64,000 nt of DNA from Stomorhina lunata (Eukaryota; Arthropoda; Insecta; Diptera; Rhiniidae): the NCBI GenBank assembly GCA_933228675.1, contig OW121742.1, forward strand, positions 128,999,983 to 129,063,982, given 5' to 3'. Shown here piece after piece: positions 9,869 to 19,740 of this stretch (positions are counted from its first letter, which is position 1; each line of letters begins with the position of its first letter). The notes beneath the pieces are model-generated. The model was not told where the DNA came from, did not search any database, and saw only the letters and a program-made list of their open reading frames with translations. Both the position numbers and the translations under genes were made by a program.

Positions 9869-12800
9869 TCATTGTTTTAGGTGTTGTGCGTGAATTACCC
9901 CTATTAGTTGACCCTTAAGGTTTTCGATTTCGTACTGGTTTTGTCCTATAGCTTTTCTAATCCTACATTTTAGCCAAGGTTTACATAATTTTGCATTGAT
10001 ACCTTTAGAAAAATTGCTCTGTATAAAATTTTTACGGTAAACTTCCTGACCGGGTATGTATTTTATTTGTCTGCTTTTTAAGTTATAGGACTTAACATTT
10101 CTTAAGTACGCATCGTGTAACTTTTCGCTAATTTTTTGGTGTATTATTTGCATCTGTGAAGATTTAGGCAATATAAGCATGTCACCTTCTTCAGCAGCAT
10201 TCAACTTTTTCAGAATTTGGTAAGCGTCAGCATGGGTAACCATGTTGTATCCGGTTAGCGCGAAATATGGCGTAACACCAGTGGAAGAGTGGACAGTTGA
10301 TCTTAGTGAGCATTCGATCTTAGACAAGTTTTCGTCCCATTTGGTTTGGTCGCCATTTAGAAACGTCCTAATAGAACTAAGGATCGACTGGTTCACCCTC
10401 TCACTAGCGTTAGCTTGGGGAGAATAGATAGGACTACGAATGTGCTTGACTTGGAAAAGATCCAAAAACTCTTTGAAAGCATCAGAGATGAATTGTTTTC
10501 CATTGTCCGAATGTACAGTTTCCGGTACACCGAACTTGTAAAATACTTCATCTCTGAGGAATCTAATCACTGCTTTAGTGGTAGCTTTAAATAGGGCTTT
10601 TAAAAGAACAAATTTAGTTTTATGGTCGAGAACTATAAAAATGAATGTGTTTCCTGATTTTGTCCGGGGATACGGTCCGAGAAAATCTATATAGATTTTT
10701 TGGAAGGGTCTTTGTGTTATAATTTCGTTTCCCATAGGTGGACGTAAAATATGTTTCGGGTGTTTGGTCTCCTTACATGTGGTACAATTTCGAACAAACT
10801 CACGGATTTGTTTTACCATTGACGGCCAATAAAAATATTCCCGAATGTTGTAAATCGTCTTGGCTATACCTCCATGAGATGTATTGTCAACATGCGATTT
10901 TTTTATTATACTTTCTGTCAATTCCAACGGCAACCAAATCTTCCAACATTCGTCCTCATTTTCTAGATCATTCCTGTTAAATTTCACTCTTTTATATGCC
11001 AACCCATCATCAACCTTTACATCGGGTAATCTATCCTTATTTTGCTCGATTGTATCTATTAGCGCTAAATATTCTTTACTTTTGAAAAATTCTGAGTTGA
11101 AATCAATTAAGATATTACTTTCGGTGGTTATTTCCTCCATATCATTTCTTGACAGCATATCCGGAACGACATTTTTCGTCCCCTTTCTATGCTCTATGTC
11201 AAATTTAAAGCCTTGGAGTTTTAAACTCCACCTAGCCAATCTTCCATTTAGGTCTTGTTGTCTCATGAGCCACTTCAAACTGGAATGATCTGTAATAACA
11301 GTGAAATCCATGAGCTCGATGTATTGCCGAAATTTCTCGATGGCCAATACAACTGCGAGGCATTCTTTTTCAGTGGTTGAGTAATTTCTCTGAGCTTGGT
11401 TAAGTTTTTTCGAGAAATACTCAATGGGGTGTTCGTTTCCTTCCTGATCTTTTTGAAACAGAACTGCCCCTACACCTACGTTTGAAGCGTCACACTGGAC
11501 ATAAAAGGGCTTATCAAAATCAGGACTGGAGAGAATTGGACTAGTTACTAATCGATTTTTAAGTTCTTCATAAGATTTTAAAGCTTCAGTTGTAAAAACG
11601 AATTTTGGCGCTTTCTTGAGGGTATCAGTAAGCGGTGCTGTGAGCGTTGAAAAATCGTGGATGAACCTACGATACCACCCTACTGTTCCCAGAAATCTTC
11701 TCACCTCTTTTTGACTTTTTGGTGGTTTAATGTCCAAAATTGCCCTTACCTTACCTTCATCAGGCTTTAGCTTTCCGCCTCCCACAATATAACCTAGGTA
11801 CTTCAGTTCTTTATAACAGAATTTAGATTTCTTCATGTTAATAGTAAGGCCTGCCTCTGTCAACTTTTGCCCTACTGTTTTTAGCATCTCGATGTGATCT
11901 TGGAAGTTGGATGACACGACTAACAGGTCGTCTAGGTAAACGAAGACCCTATCTTTGAGCTCAGACGGCACCACTTTATCCATCAATCGACAAAGCCGCT
12001 GGGCAGCATTGCACAGTCCGAAAGGCATCACTTTAAATTGATATTGTGGCCTTCCTGGGACAGTGAATGCTGTCTTAGGTCTGCTATCTTCGGCTAAAGG
12101 TATCTGCCAGAAGGCATCCTTTAAGTCGATTGCTGATATAAAGTGAGTGTCGCCTAGCCTAGCTAATAAGCCATCGATGTTAGGAAGAGGATAAGAGTCC
12201 TTTTTGGTGACTTTATTCAACTCCCTAGCATCGAGACATAGCCTGTTTTTCCCGGGCTTCATCACTAGCGTCGTCCTGTTGTTCCACTCGGAACCTGTCG
12301 TTACCTCGATCACATCTAGTTCTAACATTCGGTCTAATTCTGCGTACACTAGTTTTTGCACTGCTGGACTAACTGGAAAATGACGCATTTTTTTAGCTGG
12401 AGCGTCTCCAGTTTCAATAAAGTGCTTTTCTAGCGTTGTTTTCCCTAAACCATATTGGGTGTGGCATAAAAACGAAAGCTTTGCCTTTTCCAAAAGTTTA
12501 AGCTGGTATGGAGTCAAATCATGCATCTTAAGGTCATCTTCTATTGAAATTTCATTAATCATCTTCTCGTCTAAACAAAGTCTTAATCCTATTTTCCGCC
12601 AAAAATCAAAACCCAGAATCAATTCCTGATTCAAATTGGGCACTAGATAGAGAACTGTCTCGACTGCTTTATTACCATACTTAATAGTGGTCTTTATTTT
12701 TCCAACAATTAAATGCTTTTTTCCATCAGCAGTCCTCACTGACGACTTATAGTCAAGTATAGTCGTATCTAATTTTTTTACGTTATTGAGACAGTTTCTA

Positions 12801-13489
12801 CCTAGGCAGCTGACTGAAGCTCCACTATCTAGTAAACCTTGGAATTTTTCACCTAAAATCTCAACAGTCATGTATGGCCTAATATCATCTTCAATGCCTA
12901 AAGTCGTTGAAGCTATGACTTTTCTCTCCTTTTTCCGTTTGTCATATCTCGCTCTAGTTTTTAAAATGTTTTTACTTACTGTCGGCATATCAGCAAATAT
13001 CTCGGCCCTTTTTTCGTTATATCTTTGTAACCGTTCGTCATATGGCAAGTTTGGGTTCAAAGATGTTCGAAGGCGAGACTTAGGTTTGGTATTGTCAGTT
13101 TGGTCAACTAGGTATGTGTCAGCTTGCTCTGATAGACTATTTTCTAAACTTGGGACTTTTAAACTTTCATTTGAAGATGTTATTATTTTGTTTGACTCTG
13201 ATTTTTCATTAAAAAGTTTAACTATCGGTTTATTATTTATCTGATCATTGCTGTCGGTTTGAAATTCTTCCTTGGATAAAATAAAATTTGTAAAGTTATC
13301 ATCTACTGGGACTCGTTTGGACTTGAACATGCATTCCCAGTCTTTCGCATGTTCTTGTGCGGGTTTCCCACACACCTTGGACAAGTCGGGCTGGTCACAT
13401 CCTCGAACCCACATTTGAAACAGAAAAGCTTCCGTTGGGCTACAGGGCATTCGACAAATGAATGTCCAGGGGCCTTGCAGTTCCAACAT
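9869..13489 (-). CDS. pol: Pol polyprotein (protease, RT, RNase H, integrase), expressed by -1 frameshift
   Basis: The open frame is 1206 codons. True Pol begins at the frameshift site near 13363, so roughly the first 42 residues of the open frame are antiframe gag sequence. Residues count from the open-frame start. Aspartic protease: DSGAS at 221-225, with ILGF at 291-294. Reverse transcriptase: about 375-570, catalytic D455 and YLDD at 518-521. RNase H: about 660-780, with D667, E707 or E709, D734 and D777. Integrase: zinc-binding H866, H872, C902, C905 with canonical H-x5-H-x29-C-x2-C spacing; catalytic D935, D995 and E1030 (34 residues between the last two); then a basic C-terminal domain. 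The protease-RT-RNase H-integrase order defines Ty3/gypsy. No internal stop or frameshift was seen. After frameshifting, Gag-Pol would be about 1660 residues. The products copy the element's RNA into DNA and insert it in the genome. An env-like ORF does not follow. Confidence 0.96.
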   Translation of the reverse strand: MLELQGPWTFICRMPCSPTEAFLFQMWVRGCDQPDLSKVCGKPAQEHAKDWECMFKSKRVPVDDNFTNFILSKEEFQTDSNDQINNKPIVKLFNEKSESNKIITSSNESLKVPSLENSLSEQADTYLVDQTDNTKPKSRLRTSLNPNLPYDERLQRYNEKRAEIFADMPTVSKNILKTRARYDKRKKERKVIASTTLGIEDDIRPYMTVEILGEKFQGLLDSGASVSCLGRNCLNNVKKLDTTILDYKSSVRTADGKKHLIVGKIKTTIKYGNKAVETVLYLVPNLNQELILGFDFWRKIGLRLCLDEKMINEISIEDDLKMHDLTPYQLKLLEKAKLSFLCHTQYGLGKTTLEKHFIETGDAPAKKMRHFPVSPAVQKLVYAELDRMLELDVIEVTTGSEWNNRTTLVMKPGKNRLCLDARELNKVTKKDSYPLPNIDGLLARLGDTHFISAIDLKDAFWQIPLAEDSRPKTAFTVPGRPQYQFKVMPFGLCNAAQRLCRLMDKVVPSELKDRVFVYLDDLLVVSSNFQDHIEMLKTVGQKLTEAGLTINMKKSKFCYKELKYLGYIVGGGKLKPDEGKVRAILDIKPPKSQKEVRRFLGTVGWYRRFIHDFSTLTAPLTDTLKKAPKFVFTTEALKSYEELKNRLVTSPILSSPDFDKPFYVQCDASNVGVGAVLFQKDQEGNEHPIEYFSKKLNQAQRNYSTTEKECLAVVLAIEKFRQYIELMDFTVITDHSSLKWLMRQQDLNGRLARWSLKLQGFKFDIEHRKGTKNVVPDMLSRNDMEEITTESNILIDFNSEFFKSKEYLALIDTIEQNKDRLPDVKVDDGLAYKRVKFNRNDLENEDECWKIWLPLELTESIIKKSHVDNTSHGGIAKTIYNIREYFYWPSMVKQIREFVRNCTTCKETKHPKHILRPPMGNEIITQRPFQKIYIDFLGPYPRTKSGNTFIFIVLDHKTKFVLLKALFKATTKAVIRFLRDEVFYKFGVPETVHSDNGKQFISDAFKEFLDLFQVKHIRSPIYSPQANASERVNQSILSSIRTFLNGDQTKWDENLSKIECSLRSTVHSSTGVTPYFALTGYNMVTHADAYQILKKLNAAEEGDMLILPKSSQMQIIHQKISEKLHDAYLRNVKSYNLKSRQIKYIPGQEVYRKNFIQSNFSKGINAKLCKPWLKCRIRKAIGQNQYEIENLKGQLIGVIHAQHLKQ

Positions 13490-14850
13490 GTAAGTTGGTT
13501 TCCTGAAAACTTCTCCCTTTGTAACGCTTCTACTTGTTGAATCTGTTCGTTATCTGTCTCTGATTCAAAGTGGTCCATTTCATATACCTTACGATTGTTT
13601 CCCAAAGTCATCCGGTTAGAGGATCTCTTGGAAATATTCCTCTCCGCTCTTTTACATTCTTCTAAGAGATGGTCTAGATTGTCTATTCTGATTGGGAAAA
13701 TTAACTGAGCTAATCCGTCTTTTAAATTATCTTTAACCATTTTGACTAGTTCACTTTCAGCGACGTGAACTCGCATTTGGTTCTTAAGCTTGACTATTTC
13801 TTGAATAAAAGTGTCGGCAGATTCGCCAGGAGCTTGCCTCCTTTCCATTATTTTCCTTTGAATCTCAAAATCGCTTTCAAAGTTACGAAATTTTTTAATC
13901 ATGAAATGTTTGAAAGTGTGCCAATTACAGATAGGATATTTCATCCTAAAAGACCAAAACCAAGTGCTGGCGGCACCGGTCACTAAATGATGAAATCCCT
14001 TCATCACAACCTCCCATGAGCAGTTATAATCCTGCTTGAGAGCTTCCACTCTAAACACGAAGTCTTCCACAGTCAGCGATTTATTCGATCCATCATATTT
14101 GATGCCCCACTTTTCCAATTGGTTAGGCGATATAGTTCTATTAACTGAGCCCTGAGCTGAATTATCTAACCCTTGGTACTGTTGGGAATCATCGAGTGAA
14201 TTGCTGAACACTGGTTGCGGAATGTTAGGTGGTCTTTGTTGTGGAATGTTTTGGGGATTGTGTGACGGAAAATATGGTTGTCTATTGAAATTGTTAAATG
14301 GTGTCTGAAAATTGTTATTTGGACCGAAGCGTCTATGGTCTGGACCGTCAGGGTTTTCGAAAGAATTGATTCTTTCTGAGCGCAAAGATTCTCTAATTAG
14401 CTGTGGCAACATGAGTTGCATGTTTTGCACCTCTCGCATTATAGAGTCTTGAGCAGCTTGCACCGATGCACTAACATAGTCCCTAATTGCTTGATCCTCT
14501 TCGCTTCTAATCGGGTTTCGTTGTTCATTACCGCTTTGGGAGTTTCTATTAGGCTGCGACATGTTTATATTTCGTCTAACCGTATCACTTTCTTGACCGC
14601 TGATCACTCTAGCTGTTAGGCTACTATATGTAGGTGTAGTTATACTGTGATCAGTGTCTGGGGATGAATGAGTCTGTGGTCCGTAACCTGTCGGAAATCT
14701 TATCGACATTAACGGGGTAATAGCACTAGTCGAAACAATTGGTACTATATTTTGAGAAGCTGTTGTAGTTGTTGTATTCGTCGGGTTATTAGCTAAATTG
14801 TCACTACTAACGGGATTACGACTCGATGACCTGAGGTTCCTAGTACTCAT
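13303..14850 (-). CDS. gag: Gag capsid/nucleocapsid protein
   Basis: The frame is 515 codons from an ATG (14850-14848) to TAG (13305-13303). The N-terminal 240 residues are Ser/Thr/Asn/Pro/Gln-rich and probably disordered. A retrotransposon Gag (capsid-like) domain lies at about 295-400 (TWFWSFRMKYPICNWHTF...). The C-terminal nucleocapsid has a CCHC knuckle C455-x2-C458-x4-H463-x4-C468, then a second four-cysteine motif C477-x2-C480-x9-C490-x2-C493. The protein would assemble virus-like particles in the cytoplasm and bind element RNA. It overlaps the pol open frame by 187 nt in the -1 register. The slippery heptamer lies after codon 494, so Gag-Pol loses only the last 19 Gag residues. The ATG is about 1 kb downstream of the primer site. 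Confidence 0.95.
   Translation of the reverse strand: MSTRNLRSSSRNPVSSDNLANNPTNTTTTTASQNIVPIVSTSAITPLMSIRFPTGYGPQTHSSPDTDHSITTPTYSSLTARVISGQESDTVRRNINMSQPNRNSQSGNEQRNPIRSEEDQAIRDYVSASVQAAQDSIMREVQNMQLMLPQLIRESLRSERINSFENPDGPDHRRFGPNNNFQTPFNNFNRQPYFPSHNPQNIPQQRPPNIPQPVFSNSLDDSQQYQGLDNSAQGSVNRTISPNQLEKWGIKYDGSNKSLTVEDFVFRVEALKQDYNCSWEVVMKGFHHLVTGAASTWFWSFRMKYPICNWHTFKHFMIKKFRNFESDFEIQRKIMERRQAPGESADTFIQEIVKLKNQMRVHVAESELVKMVKDNLKDGLAQLIFPIRIDNLDHLLEECKRAERNISKRSSNRMTLGNNRKVYEMDHFESETDNEQIQQVEALQREKFSGNQLTCWNCKAPGHSFVECPVAQRKLFCFKCGFEDVTSPTCPRCVGNPHKNMRKTGNACSSPNESQ
13305..13369 (-). promoter_or_regulatory. Programmed -1 frameshift signal: GGGAAAC plus H-type pseudoknot
   Basis: On the minus strand the gag codons read GTG GGA AAC, so GGGAAAC sits in the exact X XXY YYZ register (13369-13363). 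After an 8-nt spacer comes stem 1, GAACATGC (13354-13347) pairing with GCATGTTC (13332-13325). The loop of stem 1 contains ACTGGGA (13341-13335), which pairs with TCCCAGT (13311-13305) downstream. Loop 1 is 5 nt and the last loop 13 nt. The gag stop codon overlaps the last base of stem 2. Shifting back one base here leads exactly into the pol frame. Confidence 0.93.
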
Positions 14851-15850
14851 TCTTGATCAACTCTACCGATAGAGACCTACAACTATCTACTAGACGTACT
14901 ACAAATTCAAAAAAAATCTCAAACCAAAAAAAATATGCAGCTAAAACTCACAACGGTGTGAAATTTATATAAAAAGATTAAAAAATGAAAATTTGTTTGA
15001 AAAAATAGGAAATATATTGTAATAGTATAAGTGTTAAATGTTAAGTATAAATGTCAAATTAGTAAATGATTAAAAATGTAGCATATGTTTTATATAATCT
15101 AAAATAGAAATTAACTTTAAGATACTTAGCCTTAAAAGATATTGATACCAGAATGTATTATAATATATACTTAGTTAGTAAGAAAATACAAAAAAAATTG
15201 TTAGTTAACATAAGAAAATATTTATAGACTTAAGTTTTAGCAAGTAAAAAAAATTTATATACATATATACATATTGGTTGGATGGATGTTGCCTGGTAAA
15301 AAGAAATTGTGGTAGTAAGTTTTTTTTTTTTAAAAAAAACTTTAAATCATCATGTCAGAAGAACAACATTTTTTTTCTCCTACGCAGCTGGCTTCCTATC
15401 GTCAAATAACTTAAACAAATCACGAAACATCACGACAACTTTGAATCTCCTGGATCTTCCTCTACCCGAAATCAAAAGCCGAAGCAGATGAGCTTTAGCT
15501 ATATAGCCATTTGCTCATGTCTACTGAAATTGATTTGGATTGATTGAATCCATTTGACTCTCCAGTATGCATATCCTATGGCCCATCTCGTAGCAACACA
15601 TGCATGACACTGTAAATGTCCTCAGGGACATACGAGATGTTCCATCGGCTATGGATACTGAATTACCAATCATTAATTATTCTTATCCAGAGACGTCGCA
15701 ACTCATGCATGACATTTGGATGTGTCTTCCGGGACATACGTCCCTTTCAAATTCAAACGAATGATTGATTTACAATTTTAAATTGAGAAAAAAAAATAAA
15801 AAATGCAAATTTGGTTGATGAAGCAAACAAGTAATGTAAATTACCTGCCT
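14851..15850 (-). other. 5' leader between primer site and gag
   Basis: About 1 kb of untranslated RNA leader. The part next to gag (14880-15300) is A/T-rich and unstructured by eye. The part nearer the primer site (15540-15760) is GC-richer and carries the duplicated hairpin unit listed separately. Confidence 0.75.
15584..15745 (-). repeat. Duplicated CATGCATG hairpin unit in the leader (candidate dimerisation/packaging signal)
   Basis: Two imperfect direct copies (about 15588-15639 and 15693-15743) share GCAAC, the 8-base palindrome CATGCATG (15599-15606; 15704-15711), GACA and GGGACATACG. Copy 1 is enclosed by perfect 9-bp arms CATCTCGTA (15584-15592) and TACGAGATG (15631-15639), with an inner TGTCC/GGACA hairpin. 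Copy 2 ends in GGGAC-ATAC-GTCCC. The location downstream of the primer site matches where retroviral dimerisation and packaging signals lie. Confidence 0.6.
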
Positions 15851-15868
15851 GCCCCACGTTGGGCGCCA
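15851..15868 (-). promoter_or_regulatory. Primer-binding site, tRNA-Lys(CTT) type
   Basis: On the minus strand, TGGCGCCCAACGTGGGGC lies 4 nt after the end of the 5' LTR. It is the exact complement of the 3' end of insect tRNA-Lys(CTT) including CCA (tRNA match from memory). It primes minus-strand DNA synthesis. Confidence 0.92.
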
Positions 15869-15872
15869 TTTT

Positions 15873-18750
15873 TGTGATGGAAATGTGCTTTTGTTTGTTG
15901 AAGAATGTATCTTCAACTCACCCATGTGCTTCATCGTGGATTGGCACTAGATGGTAGGCTGTAGCTCGCCGGATTGGGGGGGATCTTTCCACTTGGTTGG
16001 GTGCACATTCACAAAAAATAAAGTTTCGTGCCATAATGGGAAGTCGATGGTTTGACTTGAAGCTGGTTATACATACAACATTGGACAAAACAATTACTGG
16101 ATGAGAATGACCAAAAGACCAGACGGACGTTTGACGATATGAGCTGCTATTCTTTAGACATGATGTCTTCAGGACCAGTTGATTTGTCCTGGACAGGCTG
16201 CCCACCCCATATGACTTGATGAAGTCATCCAGTGACAGAACTCTGGGCCTGCTTCTTCGAGTCCTGTCCCTATTCGTATACTTACCGCAACTTCAATTTA
16301 CCGGCTCCATCACAACCAAGAAATAATGGGATTACCACATAATTTCAATATATAACAATTGTATTTATTAATAAAATAAAGGAAAAAATATAAAATAATA
16401 CAAATTATCGTGATGCTCTACATCTCATGTCAATAAAAAATCTATATTAATAAAGTTTAATGCTTAACTTATAATTTATTTAATTGTAACCGCAATCGGA
16501 AGCCATATAAAGATCTTTTTTTTTATTTAAATCATATTTGAATAAAAAAAAGAAAGAGATTTTTATTTTTAGTTATTCAATATTATTATTTTATCTTATT
16601 TATTTATTTTAATTTTATTCTATTTATTTTAATATTTCATTTTATTATTTTTAATTTATTTTAGTTATTTCAATTTATTTTAATATTATATTTACTTTAG
16701 TCATTATATTTTACCTTATTTTAATATTTCAGTTTATTTTATTTCTAGTTTATATGTTATTTGAATTTTATTTTAATTTGATATTATATTATATTATTCA
16801 TTTTATTTCAAATTTATTTTATATTATTTTATTATTTTTATCTTTTATTATTATTATTAATATTTCATATTATTTTATTTATTTATTTTAATTTTATTTT
16901 GATTTTTATTTCAGTTTATTTTAATTTCTTTTATTTAAATTTTATTTCATATTATTTTATTTATCTATTTTTACTTTATTATCTCAAATTTATATTTCAT
17001 ATTGTTTTATTTATCTATTTTTATTTTATTATCTCAAATTTATATTTCATATTGTTTTATTTATCTATTTTTATTTTATTATCTCAAATTTATATTTCAT
17101 ATTATTTTATTTATCTATTTTAAACATTTAAGATTTTATTCATTCAGTTCTAATCGTATATTAGGAGAATTTAAATTATTAAACAAAATTTTGAAAAAGT
17201 ACTTTATGACATTCATTTTGTTTTAGAAATTTATTTTTAGAAAATAAATTTTTTTAAAACAAAATAAAGTTTTAAATGAATGTTTTTAATCAAAAAGTCA
17301 AAATATAGCTCTTATAAGAAAATCTCTAGTTTTTTTTTTTTTTTTAATTTAAATTTTTTGAAAAATTTAAGGAATTTTAATTCAAGTGATCATTTTAAAG
17401 TTAAGTTTATGTAAAGTTAAGTCTTATACGCTATATAACACTATGTATAAGTATAATTATATAAAAATAGTTATATGATTACATGATATAAAATAGCTTA
17501 TATAAATGTCATCATATAAGTATAGTTATATAATTATAAGAGTATATAGTTAGAAATATAATGAGATATTATTAAACTAGTATTAGGTATAAGTATGTAT
17601 CTATATATAATCAAATTAGCATAGGTATAATTGTAGTTTAAGTTTATCAATTAAGAGTAATATTTAGGTAATTATAAGTTTAGGTAGGTATATAATAGGT
17701 AAGTATATAATTGGGTAAGTATATAATTAGGTAAGTATATAATAGGTGAGTATATAATAAGGTAATTATATAATAGGTAAGTATATAAATAAGCATGTAT
17801 ATAATCAAGTAAGTGTAGAATTAGGTAAGTATATAATCAGGTGAATGTATAATCAGGTAAGTGTAGAATCAGGTAATTGTATAGTTAGGCAAGTATATAG
17901 TTGGTAAGTATATAATAGTCGCAAATAGTATTTTTGTTCTATCTTTGTATATTTTCAGGAATTTTATGAACACGTGTTGAATAACGGTACGCACCAGAAA
18001 ACTTTCCACTAAAGATACCGTTATTTTACGATGCCATTGACATGAGCCTACAAGACTTTTTTTTGTTTTTTTTTTAGCTTGGAACCTATCCAACAAAGTG
18101 GTAGTATGGACGTTTACTGTTTTTGCCGCTGCCGTCTTTGGTTTCCAAGAACTCGCAACAAGATCAGTGACTGCTTGCGTAATCAAAATCGCAAAGGGGC
18201 ACAAAATATTAGGGCCTTTTTTTTTCTTGTTTGAACTGGATGCACGCTTCCCGGGCTTTACTGTGTCAATCAACAAATTCCCTCGATCAACAAATGCTTC
18301 CAAGTGGTCTTCGGTAAAAATTTAATTTTTTTGGTAGAGATGGAATGGTGTCTTAAAAATCGCACACACACTATCTAAAACTGTTCCTAGTTTTATAGTG
18401 GTAGAATGCCAAAATAAAATAAAGAGACGCACTTAAACAAAACTTAACACTTTCACACTTTTAAAACTTGTTAAGGTTTAATTTTATTTGTGGTACTGAC
18501 CACAGCCACTGAACTTTTTAGAATGACGCCAAAATTTTGCACATGCATTGACATGCATTAGATTTCCACATTTTAAAGTAATTGGTACATTGACGTTTAG
18601 TCCGGTACTTGCTGAATGTCATTGGTGTTGCCAGACCGAGTATTGGTTTTTATCTTGACCTACCATATTTATGGTATGTTGACAAGTTGTTTTGTTAATA
18701 GCAAGACAAAAAAAAACTGAAATACGTCTAACGACAACATGACTGTCACA
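15873..18750 (-). repeat. 5' LTR (2878 bp)
   Basis: This is the upstream LTR in the element's minus-strand sense, so it should contain the active promoter. It begins and ends with the same TG...CA termini as the 3' LTR. Minus-strand AATAAA polyadenylation-type signals occur around 16361-16380, which would place U5 at roughly 15873-16360. I could not locate the transcription start. It holds the same 50-bp repeats (about 16946-17122), GTAAGT array (about 17669-17915) and ATG-less open frame (17869-18303). Confidence 0.97.
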
Positions 18751-18754
18751 CGCT

Positions 18755-19740
18755 ACAACAGACAGCCAGCCCTGCAGTCATTTTAATCTCTCAAAACAGA
18801 TCATAGTCCTCCTCAATTGTACTGTGATGATGATTATCATCGCGTTGATGATGAGAATCTTTGCTTAACAGATACTTGGGACAAGAGGAGCACAAAAAAA
18901 CATAAAAAAGAAAAAACCGATCAAGCATTCAACAATTCATGTTGCAGCTCCAACGGCTGTTGGGCTTTAAATTAAAAAGGAACAAAAAAAATGTTAAGGG
19001 TTCTTAGACTTTTTTCTCAATTTGACTCAAAAGCAGACTTTTTCATTGTACGGATGGGAAGTACAGGAAATTTATGATTTTAAAAATTAATTAAATTAAG
19101 ATTTTTACAAATTTCCTTAATGATTATGGAGTTACAAAGGCAGATCCTCAAGAGACATTCAGGATATTGTGTTAATAATTAATTGTAAATTATTGGGACT
19201 GCATCAATAAAAAAGGTATATTGATGAGTTTTTATATATGACAATATGACTAAGAAAACTTCATTGATGACATGAAACAAATAAATATCAAGTTAATATA
19301 AAGTATAAAAAAATTGCTGATCATTTCAATTAATCTTCTTTTAAGAGGATTTTTATGTTTAATGTAAAATAATTTATTTTCTGTCTATTAAAAATTGGCA
19401 AATATTTTTATTGAAGTTTGGTTACACTGTGCCACAAAATACTCAGATTTTGTGGAGTTCCTATTTAATTTAAGAATAGAAAAGTTCGAATTCGAATACA
19501 TCAAATATTGTAATTAGATCGAAAAAAAAAACAAAGTATAACTAATGATGAAATGATCCAAGTGTTATGACTCCTTTCTTGAAGAAGGCGAATTTTTGCC
19601 TTTCACTTATCATTTTTTTTTTGCAAAAATTATTTTGTTTTAATAAAATTCAATCTTTTTAGAATTATTGGTAAAATAAAATAATACTGGCATACAAAAG
19701 TACCAAAATTACGATGAATGGTGTATAATATTAATATACG
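18755..19740. other. AT-rich DNA right of the LTR element, no gene recognised
   Basis: The first 250 bases are more mixed in composition (CAGCCAGCCCTGCAG and so on). No open frame, repeat or RNA gene was identified. Confidence 0.55.

Larger units (their letters stand above)
4687..18754 (-). mobile_element. Complete Ty3/gypsy-type LTR retrotransposon, minus strand
   Basis: Two near-identical direct repeats (4691-7569 and 15873-18750) begin TGTGATGG and end TGTCACA, with TG...CA termini. They are flanked by a 4-bp target duplication CGCT (4687-4690 and 18751-18754). Between them on the minus strand lie a tRNA-Lys primer site, gag, and pol in the order protease-RT-RNase H-integrase, which is the Ty3/gypsy order, then a polypurine tract. 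Full length is about 14.06 kb, long for an insect gypsy element mainly because of the LTRs. Both main ORFs are intact and the LTRs differ by only two substitutions and one T-run indel, so the copy looks recently inserted and possibly still competent. Long LTRs, the Lys primer and the 4-bp duplication fit the Osvaldo/Ulysses/Woot lineage (inference; a phylogeny of RT would decide). Confidence 0.97.

Noticed and set aside
10242..13986. Several + strand frames of 60-152 codons
   Set aside because: They are antisense shadows of the gag and pol genes.
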